Assembly (NCBI GenBank): GCA_029747015.1
Contig: JAKOGI010001571.1
Location: forward strand, 149,115 to 213,114
Origin: Carnegiea gigantea
Taxonomy: Eukaryota > Streptophyta > Magnoliopsida > Caryophyllales > Cactaceae
Reading direction: 5' to 3'
DNA: 64,000 nucleotides
Shown here in pieces: positions 21,191 to 31,443 of this stretch (the first letter of the stretch is position 1; each line of letters opens with the position of its first letter). Below the pieces are notes generated by a model. It searched no databases. It was given only the letters and a program-made list of their open reading frames with translations, and was not told where the DNA came from. The translations under genes and the position numbers were made by a program.

Positions 21191-22154
21191 ACTTCCCAAG
21201 GCTAAAATGGGGTTGCAGGGAGCCTAAGTTTAAGTTCAAGATGTTCTCTTTCGATCAAGACCTCTTGCAAGTCATTTGGAATTCATTTGATACCTCAAAA
21301 CCTCAGGCAAAGTCAATCACTACATCCTGGCACTGAACTGGGCAGGGCTGAAACAAGAGGTTGTTTGGTGGCCCATTTCTCCTCTATTTGGGTTGAAACT
21401 TTTATGGCTTGAAAGTACTTTAAAAATATTATCAAGTGACCACAAAAAACCTCAGCCAAATTACACTCATGAGGAGCTATTAACCACCAAAACAAGGGCT
21501 GAAACACCCTTTTAACCGGTCCTAGGCCAGCCGGGTACAAGAGAGAGTGATGAGGTGTTTTTGTTGCTCTAATCCATGCTTATCCACTTGCAAGAGTCAT
21601 TATGGAAGTACCAAGCTGCCAAGGAAGCTTCCATTCACCCCAAGATCGACACATCATCCTCAAGATTAGCATTGAAGAGGTGTCAAGTGGAGGATGCATC
21701 TACCTTTTTTGTTTTGATATGATCTATGTATTTTTGCCTAGTTTAGCTTATAGTGCAACCTAGGGCCTATGATTTGTACTTGGAACTTTTGTATTAATAC
21801 CCCCACAAGCCCCTTGGCCGACCACTAAGCTTGTTTATTGAATGAAAGTTGAGCTTTGCTCCTTTGAATCCTCAAACTCTCTTCTAGCTTATCTCATCTT
21901 TTGGCCAAGTTGAGTGGTGATCTAGTAAGAGTCTTAACTTCCTTCTTGGTGGTGTTTCTGTATCCAAGAGGTTGTTAAGGGCCCTAACATCAAACCTTGG
22001 TGGTGTTTCTGTATCCAAGGTAGGTGTTAGTTCCGGTTCTATCCTTCCCAGCTCAAGGTGAGTTTGTGAATTCAAAGTTGCCTTGTTGTTACCTCCCATT
22101 GCTTTCATCCCACCCTTGTTCCTATCGTCTTGGGTTTTCCTTGAGGATACATCA
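21022..22154 (+). repeat. Element E 3' LTR (1133 bp)
   Basis: Starts TGATGGAGGTCCATCCCC after the purine tract and ends GAGGATACATCA, followed by the TSD copy CCTTT. Confidence 0.95.
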
Positions 22155-22159
22155 CCTTT

Positions 22160-22957
22160 CTAAAGCAAAAGCAAAAGATGTGTGAAGAACTATCCAATCA
22201 GAACCACGGAGGCAAGAACAAGTGTTTAGCCATACTCTTGATTCATCTAGTGAGGATGAACTAGTGAGAATGGTTAGGCAAGACCCACGGATGCAAGCAA
22301 GCCCTAATGATTTTAGAGTTGAAATTCCAGAATATGAAGGCAAGCTTGATCCGGAAGAGTTCTTGGACTGGCTACACACAATGGAAAGAGTGTTTGAATA
22401 GAAGGATCTTCTTGAAGACAAGAAAGTGAGTTGGTGGCCTTGAGATTACGTAAGTATGCTTCTCTTTGGTGGACTAACTTTCGTGCAAAAAGAGTTAGGG
22501 AACAGAAATCCAAAATTAGAACTTGGGAAAAGATGAAATCTAAGCTAAAGGCTACGTTTCTTCCACCTACTTGTGTGCAACATTGCTATTCTCAACTTCA
22601 TAATCTAACTAAGGCAATCTGAGTGTTGAAGAATACACAAGGGAGTTCGAAAAGCTTGTAATTAAATGTGACCTTCAAGAACTAGAAGAACAAACAAAAG
22701 TGAGATACTTGGGAGGACGTGATCCTAGGTATTCTAATGTTGTTGAATTGCAAGCTTAGACTTCATTTGATGAGGTTTGCATGCTAGCTCACAAAGTGGA
22801 ACAACAAAAGAAGGCTGGACAGTCCTTTAAACCTTAAATTTCTAAGCCTTTAAACCGGAACACACCCCTTAACAAAGGGAGTTCTAATCCACCTCCTAAG
22901 CCTATAAATCCTTTTCCTTCCAGTCCACAAAGAACCTTAACTCCACAAATGGCCCAA
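22160..22957 (+). pseudogene. Element X gag, piece 2 (Gag core)
   Basis: Resumes X gag after E. It contains FRVEIPEYEGKLDPEEFLDWLHTMERVFE, then a TAG, then LRKYASLWWTNF and EYTREFEKLVIKCDLQE, and LGG.DPRYSNVVELQA with a stop before TSFDEV. It carries several frameshifts (near 22230, 22425, 22618) and stops. A Pro-rich segment (NKGSSNPPPKP) ends at 22957, where element G is inserted after CCCAA. Confidence 0.85.
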
Positions 22958-23415
22958 TGATGTAAGTCTCAAGGGAATGAAGCAACCCAAGTCAACTCGC
23001 ATCAAGGACACTAGAAAACAAGCAAACACCCAACGGCCATGGAGGCACGGCCGTGCTTAATGGCACGGGGTGACCGTGCTAACTTGCTGCCTAGCTCGCC
23101 TAGAAAGTGCCTCACTTCACGATTTGAGATGGTTTTGAGTTCAAATGGAAATCTGATGAAATAAGCCTTGTTTTGGCCTTGATTATGTGTGGAAAAGAGT
23201 AAGCAAAGGAGTAATGAAAGTGAGGAATGAAAGTAGGATGAAGAACACTAAGAAGATCATTAAAGGAGCTCACGGTTTAAGAGGAGAGAAACCAAGAGCT
23301 AGCTTATGAACTTCAAGTGTGTTTAATGAGACTAGGATAGTTCTAAGCTAGATGATTAGATAAGATACACCACTAATCACTTAGCTTGGGGCCCTTAATC
23401 TTGGATCAGGATAAG
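22958..23415 (-). repeat. G 3' LTR, left piece (U5 side)
   Basis: Plus strand starts TGATGTAAGTCTCAAG, the reverse complement of an LTR end like J's CTTGGACTTACATCA. It contains one pair of GC-rich dyads (GGCACGGCCGTGC at 23047, then GGCACGGGG...CCGTGC) inside the LTR. It is interrupted by H after ATAAG. Confidence 0.92.
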
Positions 23416-24526
23416 TGATGTATGCTTGTAATGAACACAACCCAGGCTTACTCCACCCTTGTTCTTGCTAAGGAAACTAAGGGAGGAAAGGGAGAGAGTG
23501 TAGAAGATAAGAGGAGAGTTGATAGAGCAAGCACCTTCAAGAGATAATCCAAGAGGAGCCACTCTTGTTGGATACTTGGGCAATCCCCTTAGATCAATTA
23601 GGAATCACCACCTAATTGAGATAAAGGGACCTAGACACCACTTAAGTTGCCACACTTAAGATATAGACTAGGAATTTTGAGGGGAGAGTTTCTTTGAGAA
23701 CTCACAAGCTTATGCATTCAAGTTGGTTGCCAAAATGAAGGAACCAAGCTGCCTTTTAACAAGCCATGGCCGAGCTCCCTCTCTCCCTAGGCAGCAAATA
23801 CAAAGCTAAGTACATGTGGGGAAGAGAAACACATCAAATCAGCCACTACAAGTTAAACACCTCACTACCTAGCTTAATCTACCTCATTAGGGGTTATTAT
23901 GCCTCCCAAATGAGGTGTCAAGCTTACAAAAGTCCTAGAGTGCAGCAAAGCTGAGTCATTAGGCAAGTGGGCAAGCAAAAACCAAGGGAAATCAGCCCCT
24001 TGTACCGGCTAGAGACAAACCGGTTAAAAGGGTGTTTTCCTTGTCCTTTTGGCTGGATAATACCAACACAAGGGGGTGCTTTGGATGGGATTTGAACCCT
24101 TGACTTGATAAATATTTATGTCCCCTTTCATGCTGCAAAATTTCAGAAACAATGGAGTTGAGTTGGTGGGCCAAACATTCCCTTAATTCGGACTGTGCTG
24201 ATTGGCACCCTGCAGTGCACTGTCTTCAGTTTTGGGCTTGGTTGGCTGACCAAATGGACTCCAAATGCCTTGCAAAAGGTCTTGTTGGAAAGCTAAGATC
24301 CTAAGCTTTAAGGGGGTGGTGCGTGCAGGAAATTTCCCCCTCTATATTTTGCTCCAACAGCGACACAAAACCGGGCCAGAAACTAGACGAACTGGGCAGT
24401 GCATCTTCTGCTGTGTTTATGAGTTTTCTGACCAAGGCATGAACTTCTTTGGCCTCCTTGGGGGTTGAATGGGTGTGAGGGTTTGCTGAATGTGTGGATG
24501 AAGCTTGGGCACGATGGTCCCCATCA
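23416..24526 (-). repeat. Element H 3' LTR (1111 bp)
   Basis: Plus strand TGATGTATGCTTG...GGTCCCCATCA. It abuts the minus-strand purine tract at 24527. It contains GGGATTTGAACCC (24087-24099), a tRNA T-arm-like segment kept in all four LTRs of this family. The first 225 bases of U3 encode the end of the pol frame (24301-24526). Confidence 0.95.
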
Positions 24527-25639
24527 TCCTCCCCGGCTTGTTTGGAGTTTGACCTCAAACTCGGTAACTCCTCATCTTCATCATAGTATGGGCTCAAATC
24601 AGCCACATTGAAGGTGGCGGATACCCCATAATCACCAGGAAGGTCGACTTTGTAGGCATTGGGCCCGACCTTCTCCAATATCTCAAACGGGCCATCGGAC
24701 CTTGGCATGATTTTGGACTTGCGTTTGCTTGGGAATCTCTCCTTCCGCAAGTGGACCCACACTAAGTATCCCGGCTGAAAGTGGACCTCCTTCTTGTGCT
24801 TATTGGCTTGATGCATGGCTTGGGTATTAGCCTTCTCAATCCTTTCCCGGACTTGAGCATGAAGGTCCTTGATCTCTTGGGCTCGTTTTTCAGCCTCCCA
24901 ACTAAACTTGCTAGGTGTGGGAATGGGAGTGAGGTCTCAGGGTGTTCTTGGATTGTACCCATAGACCACTTGGAAGGGGGAGAGGTGGGTGGCTTTGCTT
25001 GGTGCACGGTTGAACGCGAACTCCGCATGAGGTAGGAGTTCATCCCAAGCCTTGATGTTCTTCTTCACAAGCACCCTAAGTAAGGTGCCCAAGGTCCGGT
25101 TAGTCACCTCGGTTTGGCCATCGGTTTGGGGGTGACAAGTGGTACTAAACTTGAGAAGTGTCCCCATCTTTCTCCAAAGTGTGAGCCAAAAGTGACTAAG
25201 GAACTTAGTGTCCCTATCCGAAACCATGCTCTTGGGATGCCATGAAGTCTCACAATCTCTTTGAAGTAGAGATTGGCTATGTGGGAAGCATCATGAGTGG
25301 TGTGGCAAGGAACAAAGTGGGCCATTTTGGAGAATCGGTCCACCACCACCATGATGGAGTCTTTGCTTCTTTGTGTGCGTGGCAAACCCGTGATGAAATC
25401 CAAGCTAATATCTTCCTATGGGGCTAGTGGTACGGGCAAAGGGGAGTAGAGGCCATGGGGAAGGACATGGCTTTTGGCCATGTGACAAGTTGAGCATCTT
25501 TTGATGAAATGCTCCACATCTCTAGCCATTTTTGGCCAATAGTAGTGCTCCTTGAGCATTGAGCACGTCTTCTCTACCCCAAAGTGGCCGGCTAGAGCAC
25601 CACCATGCAACTCTTGGATTAGCAACTCTCTAAACCCGC
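24301..25639 (-). pseudogene. H integrase with LTR-encoded tail
   Basis: Zinc-binding region GHFGVEK, HYYWPK, CSTCHMAKSH. Core [18 protein letters not shown], then a one-base loss near 25228 before [14 protein letters not shown], and [14 protein letters not shown] with the catalytic Glu. The C-terminus reads [14 protein letters not shown] and [24 protein letters not shown]-to-TAG change at 25416 (APWEDIS) and a TGA at 24937 also interrupt it. The last frame runs through the purine tract into the LTR and ends at 24301; this tail includes KEVHALVRKL and FWPGFVSLLEQ. The same tail is found in the intact ORF of L. Confidence 0.92.
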
Positions 25640-27149
25640 ACTTGGGTATACAAAGTCGTGACCCCTTGAAGAGGAACCCCTTTAGGAGATGGAAGAGGCC
25701 GTGGGGATGGGTTGCACACTTTGCATAGACCTCCTTGAAGTCTTCATCGTTGGTGTACATCCCCTTGACAACCTCAAACCCAAGTACCTTGGATTCAAGG
25801 GTAGAGAGCAAGAGATACCTTCTTGAAAGTGCATCGGCCCCCTTGTTCATTTGGCCGGATTTATGGTGGATCACAAAATGGAAGGATTGCATGAACTCTA
25901 CCCACTTGGCATGTCGTGGGTTGAGCTTATGTTGTCCTTGGATGAACTTCAAAGCTTGGTGATCCGTGTGGAGAATGAACTCTCCTCCAACCAAGTAATG
26001 CTGCCAATGTTCTAGTGCCCTCACAATGGCATAGAACTCCTTGTCATATGTAGAGTACTTCCTCTTGGCATCATTCAACTTTTCACTAAAATATGCAATG
26101 GGCCTCTTCTCTTGTGACAACACGGCCCCTATGCCAACTCCGGAGGCGTCACACTCTACCTCAAAGACTTTGGAAAAGCTAGGTAGTGCAAGAATGGGTG
26201 CACTAGTAAGCTTCTCCTTAATCTCTTCAAAAGCTCGTTGGGCTTGATTACTCCACACAAAGTGCTTGGCCTTGAGGACCTCGGTCATGGGTGCCATGAT
26301 GGAGCTAAAATCTTTGACAAACCTCCTATAGAAGGAAGCCAAACCATGGAAGCTCCGGACTTGTTGTATGGAGGTGGGAGTAGGCCACTCATGGATGGCC
26401 TTGACCTTGTCTTCATCTACATGGATGCCTTGAGCCGAAACCACATAACCCAAGAAGATAACTTGGGGTGTGAAGAAGTGGCATTTCTCAAGATTACCAT
26501 AGAGCTTCTCTTCGGCCAAAATGCTCAAGACTTGATGGAGGTGGCTTGCATGCTCTTGTTCATCCCGGCTATACACAAGAATGTCATCGAAATAGACAAC
26601 AACAGATTTGCCAATGACCGCCCTAAGCACCTCATTCATAAGTCTCATGAAGGTGCTTGGTGCATTAGTCAAGCCAAATGGCATAACTAACCACTCATAG
26701 AGGCCCCCTTTGGTCTTGAAAGCCGTCTTCCATTCATCCCCTTCAAAGATGCAAATTTGATAATAGCCACTTCTAAGGTCGATTTTGGAGAAGATAGTGG
26801 CTCCATGAAGCTCATCAAGCAAGTCTTCCAACCTTGGAATGGGGTACCGGTACTTGATGGTGATCTTGTTGATAGCTCTACTATCAACACACATTCTCAT
26901 ACTCCCATCTTTCTTGGGCACAAGCAATGCCGGGACGGCACACGGGCTCAAACTCTCACGGATTAACCCCTTGGATAGGAGGTCATCCCCTTGTCTTTGA
27001 ACCTCTTGAGTTTCTTGAGGGTTCATGCGGTATGCCGGCTTGTTTAGGAGTGTGGCGCTGGGAATAAGATCAATCTTGTGTTGGATCAACCTTTTAGGGG
27101 GTAGGCCATGGGGTATTTCATGTGGGAAGACATGGGAAAAGGTTTTCAT
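25640..27149 (-). pseudogene. H reverse transcriptase and RNase H (domain intact)
   Basis: Part of a 727-codon uninterrupted stretch (25416-27599). [64 protein letters not shown], catalytic YFDD at 26583-26594, [30 protein letters not shown]. RNase [63 protein letters not shown]. No stop or frameshift lies in either domain, making this the most complete RT-RNase H block in the window. Confidence 0.95.
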
Positions 27150-27884
27150 GAGGGGTGTGAGTAAAGGGTGGGAAAACTCCTTTACCTTGGCCGATTCTTG
27201 GCCTAAGAGGATCCACTCTTTGAAGTCTTCAAATTCATGGAGTTGAGAGTGGAGTAAGGTGGTGAGAAAGACATCCAACTTGGGAGCGTCTTGAGGGTTC
27301 TTTTGTGGGCTAGGCTTAAGGGGAGTGAGGGTGATTTTCTTGTGGTCTTTGGTGAAAGTATAGGTGTTCAAGCGGCCATCATGCATGACTCTCCTATCAA
27401 ATAACCATGGCCGGCCCAAGAGGACATGACAAGCATCCATGGGCACAATATCACACCAAATTTCATCTTTGTAGGTTCTTCCAATGGAAAAGGAAAGTAA
27501 ACACCGAGTGGTGATATGCAAACCCTTACCTTGGTTGAGCCATTGGATGGTGTAAGGACTTGGATGAGGTGTGACCGGGAGCTTGAGCTTTTCCACCATG
27601 GTCTTGGAAGCACATTAGCGCAACTCCCACCGTCAATGATGAGTGAACACACTTTTCCACTTACGGTGCATCGAGTGTGGAAAATACTCTCCCGTTGTTC
27701 CATTTCTTCATGTGAAGCAAGCCTACTCAAAGCTCTTCGAATTACTAAGAGCTCTCCTTCATCCGGGCCCTCTTCAACCTCCTCTATGACTTCATTCAAG
27801 TACACCCCTTTCTCATCTTCCTCCTTCTCTACCTCCTCTTCTAGCTCCTCTAGGGAAGCTTGATATTCAGCTAGAGAGACCATT
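27150..27884 (-). pseudogene. H acidic linker and aspartic protease (one frameshift)
   Basis: Linker GPDEGELLVIRRALS, then SIFHTRCTVSGKVCSLIIDGGSCAN with the Asp codon at 27632-27634. One base is missing just after (near 27615), shifting the frame before the segment MVEKLKLPVTPHPSP. The second block CHVLLGRPWLFDRRVMHDG is intact. Unlike D and E, no stop separates gag from protease here, showing that the family's normal arrangement is one continuous Gag-Pol frame. Confidence 0.9.
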
Positions 27885-28880
27885 CTTTTGTTGGGACACC
27901 CGGAAGCATAGTGTCCAAGGCCTTGGCAACAAAAACACCGGACTTTGCTAGATGGCTTTGGGGGCGGTTGTTTGGAGGGAGTTTGTGGAGTGGTGTTTTG
28001 TGGGGGTTTCGGGTTCGGGGATGGGAAGGATTTTTGAGGAGTGTATGGAGGCTTTTGGAAGCCATAAGGCCGTGGGGTAGGGTTGGGGATGGGACTCTTG
28101 CCTTTGAGTTTCTTTTGCATTTCAACTTTGTAGGCTAGAGCACTTAGCTCATCAAGAGAGGTGTAGGGATGCAACTCAACAACATGGGCAATTTGCTCAT
28201 CAAGACCACTCAAGTATCGAATCAAGGTTTGGGAGTCATCCTCCTTCAAATCACATTTCAAGAGGAGTTGTTCAAAGTCCCTAGTGTACTCTTCTACACT
28301 TTTGAAACCTTATTTGAGGTGGTGGAGTTTAAGGAAATTGTCTTGGAGGTAATGTGGGGGTAAGAATTTGGCCTTTAGTTTGGACTTCATCTTCTCCCAA
28401 GTCTTAATCTTACTTTTCTCCTTTCTTACTCTCTTAGACACAACATTAGACCACCAAATAGATGCATACTTGCGAAGTTTCAAGGCCACTAGCTTTACCT
28501 TTTTGCCTTCCGGGATGTCTTTGTACTCAAAGACTCGCTCCACCGTTTTGCAACCAATTGAGGAAGACATCCGGATCAAGTTGTCCTTCAAACTCCGGGA
28601 TATCAACTTTGAAATCTCCATAACCTCGTTCATGTTACCTTTGATGTCGGCGGGGACGTCTACCTTGCTCTTCTTCGCTTGAATCTCCAAAGGGGGTGCT
28701 TCCCTCGGAGTCGTCCGAGTCCCCATGCTTGCTTGAACTTCTAGAGCCCCATTGGTGTCGCCTCTTTTCTTCCATAAGTTGGCCAAGTTGCCGTTGAAGG
28801 TACTTGACTCGAGCCTCAAGTTCGACTTTCTCCCTATGAGCTTGTTCAGCCACTTGGGAAGGGGTGAGGCTAGCGGACAT
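27885..28880 (-). pseudogene. H gag
   Basis: Start MSASLTPSQVAEQAHR at 28880, followed by a coiled coil (VELEARVKYLQRQLGQLMEEK) and a Ser-rich stretch. The frame shifts between about 28640 and 28820. It then reads VERVFEYKDIPEGKKVKLVALKL, LRKYASIWWSN and FLPPHYLQDN, followed by TAA at 28310 (CAA to TAA in HLKQG). Next come EEYTRDFEQLLLKCDL, a Pro-rich region and a zinc knuckle CFCCQGLGHYASGC (27897-27938). The knuckle keeps all four ligands; an Arg next to the second Cys has become Cys. Confidence 0.9.
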
Positions 28881-28920
28881 GATAGCTTTGTGGTGGAAGC
28901 TTAGTGTTTTGGGACGGGAA

Positions 28921-29120
28921 GAGGGAGGCACGGCCGTGTGCAGTGGCACGGGGTGGGCGTGCTCACGGGCTGAGGGTGAATTCTGGGACAGGGTATGTGG
29001 CACGGTCGTGTGGGTTGGCACGGGGTGACCGTGCTGGGTTGCTGGAAAATGAAGGTTGCAGGAATTGTGTGGCACGGTCGTGCTATGGGGGCACGGGGCA
29101 CCCGTGCTGTGTTTCTGGTT
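28921..29120 (-). repeat. H leader: three 72-nt units with paired GC-rich dyads
   Basis: GGCACGG(C/T)CGTG occurs at 28927, 28999 and 29071, an exact 72-base period. Each is followed by GGCACGGGG...CGTGC about 20 bases later. A single extra GCACGG lies at 29122. The region separates the primer site from gag and lacks stops in several frames. Confidence 0.85.
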
Positions 29121-29224
29121 GTGCACGGCTGAAAATCCGTGGGGGAAGTGTTTGGGATGTTTTTGTGGGTTTTGTGTTTGGGATGTGTTTGAGGTTGGAA
29201 GCAATACTCAGGAGGGTAGCCTAG

Positions 29225-29236
29225 GCTCTGATACCA
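29225..29236 (-). promoter_or_regulatory. Primer binding site of H (initiator Met tRNA)
   Basis: Plus strand GCTCTGATACCA, the reverse complement of TGGTATCAGAGC, three bases from the 5' LTR at 29240. Confidence 0.93.
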
Positions 29237-29239
29237 AGT

Positions 29240-30351
29240 TGATGTATGCTTGCAAAGAACACAACCCAAGCTTACTCCACCCTTGTTCTTGCTAAGGAAA
29301 CTAAGGGAGGAAAGGGAGAGAGTGTAGAAGATAAGAGGAGAGTTGATAGAGCAAGCACCTTCAAGAGATAATCCAAGAGGAGCCACTCTTGTTGGATACT
29401 TGGGCAATCCCCTTAGATCAATTAGGAATCACCACCTAATTGAGATAAAGGGACCTAGACACCACTTAAGTTGCCACACTTAAGATATAGACTAGGAATT
29501 TTGAGGGGGAGAGTTTCTTTGAGAACTCACAAGCTTATGCATTCAAGTTGCTTGCAAAATGAAGGAACCAAGCTGCCTTTTAACAAGCCATGGCCGAGCT
29601 CCCTCTCTCCCTAGGCAGCAAATACAAAGCTAAGTACATGTGGGGAAGAGAAACACATCAAATCAGCCACTACAAGTTAAACACCTCACTACCTAGCTTA
29701 ATCTACCTCATTAGGGGTTATTATGCCTCCCAAATGAGGTGTCAAGCTTACAAAAGTCCTAGAGTGCAGCAAAGGTGAGTCATTAGGCAAGTGGGCAAGC
29801 AAAAACCAAGGGAAATCAGCCCCTTGTACCGGCTAGAGACAAACCGGTTAAAAGGGATGTTTTCCTTGTCCTTTTGGCTGGATAATACCAACACAAGGGG
29901 GTGCTTTGGATGGGATTTGAACCCTTGACTTGATAAATATTTATGTCCCCTTTCATGCTGCAAAATTTCAGAAACAATGGAGTTGAGTTGGTGGGCCAAA
30001 CATTCCCTTAATTCGGACTGTGCTGATTGGCGCCCTGCAGTGCACTGTCTTCAGTTTTGGGCTTGGTTGGCTGACCAAATGGACTCCAAATGCCTTGCAA
30101 AAGGTCTTGTTGGAAAGCTAAGATCTTAAGCTTTAAGGGGGTGGTGCGTGCAGGAAATTTCCCCCTCTATATTTTGCTCCAACAGCGACACAAAACCGGG
30201 CCAGAAACTAGACGAACTGGGCAGTGCATCTTCTGCTGTGTTTATGAGTTTTCTGACCAAGGCATGAACTTCTTTGGCCTCCTTGGGGGTTGAATGGGTG
30301 TGAGGGTTTGCTGAATGTGTGGATGAAGCTTGGGCACGATGGTCCCCATCA
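29240..30351 (-). repeat. Element H 5' LTR (1112 bp)
   Basis: Nearly identical to the 23416 copy. The T-arm-like GGGATTTGAACCC lies at 29912-29924. It ends GGTCCCCATCA, followed by TSD ATAAG. Confidence 0.95.
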
Positions 30352-30356
30352 ATAAG

Positions 30357-31443
30357 ATACACCACTTAACCAAAGATTAAGACTCACTTAGTCACCACCT
30401 TAATCGGCCACAATTAAGGATAAGCAAGTTAAGTGTTTAAAGAAATCACCAGACACAAAGTCTTTGCTCTCAACTGAATAATCAACTCTAACTCTTAAAT
30501 GAACACACAAGGCTTTTATATGGCCTTGAAAATACATAAGAGGGCTTTCCTTCTAGAGTAGGAAAGTCATTAAGCATACCTAAGACTAATCAGTACACGG
30601 TTTAGCCTAAAACAAACGCAAGCTGAATGTTTAAGTTACAAAGCACTATTTTATCTTCCTAAGCTCTTTCCTATGCATGAAGGAATGCTAATGACTCAAT
30701 TTCCCAGCTAGGAAGGTAAGGATACATGGCTGGCCACCTTAAAAGAGCTGAAGAGTGCATGGTTGCCATGTCATGCTTGAGTGGCCGTGCGTGAGCTTAC
30801 AAAATGGAGGCTTTTCCCTTGCTCCACGTGTCTCTCTCATGGGTAGCTGGGTGGCAGCTTACCAAGCAGCACAAAATGATCAAGTAGGCAGGCACTCACC
30901 TTAAGCAAACCCCTTGAAGGAGGAAAACCATTAGGCTAAGTAACCAGGTGTCAATCAGTCGGTTTCTGATTCAAATTGTCACGCATGCTTGACACATCAA
31001 ATGCTGACTAATTGCTACGTTTCTTACATGGATGGAAATCTCAAGATGTCTAGTTTACCCTCCAACTTGAATCGTAGCATTTGGACTTCATTTGCCCCCT
31101 GAACAAACCAGAATTCCAAAACCATGCAGCTTGTGGTGCAATCCGCGCAAAGTCAAAAGATGAACTGTTTTAAGCAACCAATTGAACTCCAATTAATATG
31201 AAACCAATTGGACTTAAAAGCTAAGATCTTGAGCTTGAAAATCTCCCAAAAAACGAGCACAAAAATGCGCTTTAAACCTGTGTAATCAGATAACAAAAAC
31301 CGGGTGAAAATCTGGATGAGAACCCGGGTGCATCACCTTGTGTTTTCTCCATCAAGTGACTTATGGCCGTGACTTTGGACTTGATTTCTTGATTGTTCTG
31401 GATCATTGAAACATTATTAGACCTTGAGAATGGACCTCCATCA
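30357..31443 (-). repeat. G 3' LTR, right piece (U3 side)
   Basis: Resumes after H and ends GGACCTCCATCA at 31443 beside the purine tract CAACAAGGGGAGAA (minus strand). The minus-strand TATA element TATAAAA lies at 30514-30520; its partner in the 5' LTR is at 43248-43254. U3 encodes the end of the pol frame, stopping at 31272. Confidence 0.92.

Larger units (their letters stand above)
15130..22154 (+). mobile_element. Element E: full-length CRM-like Ty3/gypsy retrotransposon (7025 bp)
   Basis: LTRs of 1134 and 1133 bp with TSD CCTTT at 15125-15129 and 22155-22159, inserted in X gag. It is the best-preserved autonomous element in the window. I see two in-frame nonsense codons (17729, 19199) and two frameshifts (near 19941 and 20930). 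All catalytic motifs of protease, RT, RNase H and integrase are readable. Confidence 0.96.
23416..30351 (-). mobile_element. Element H: full-length CRM-like retrotransposon (6936 bp)
   Basis: LTRs of 1111 and 1112 bp; TSD ATAAG at 23411-23415 and 30352-30356. It is inserted in G's 3' LTR in the same orientation. Complete domain order is gag-protease-RT-RNase H-integrase. I see stops at 28310, 25416 and 24937 and frameshifts near 28640-28820, 27615 and 25228. Its LTR shares the U3 half with element L and solo LTR S1. Confidence 0.96.

Noticed and set aside
28921..29120. 72-nt spaced repeats as a CRISPR-like array
   Set aside because: The sequence is eukaryotic retrotransposon leader, the repeats include their spacers, and there are no cas genes.
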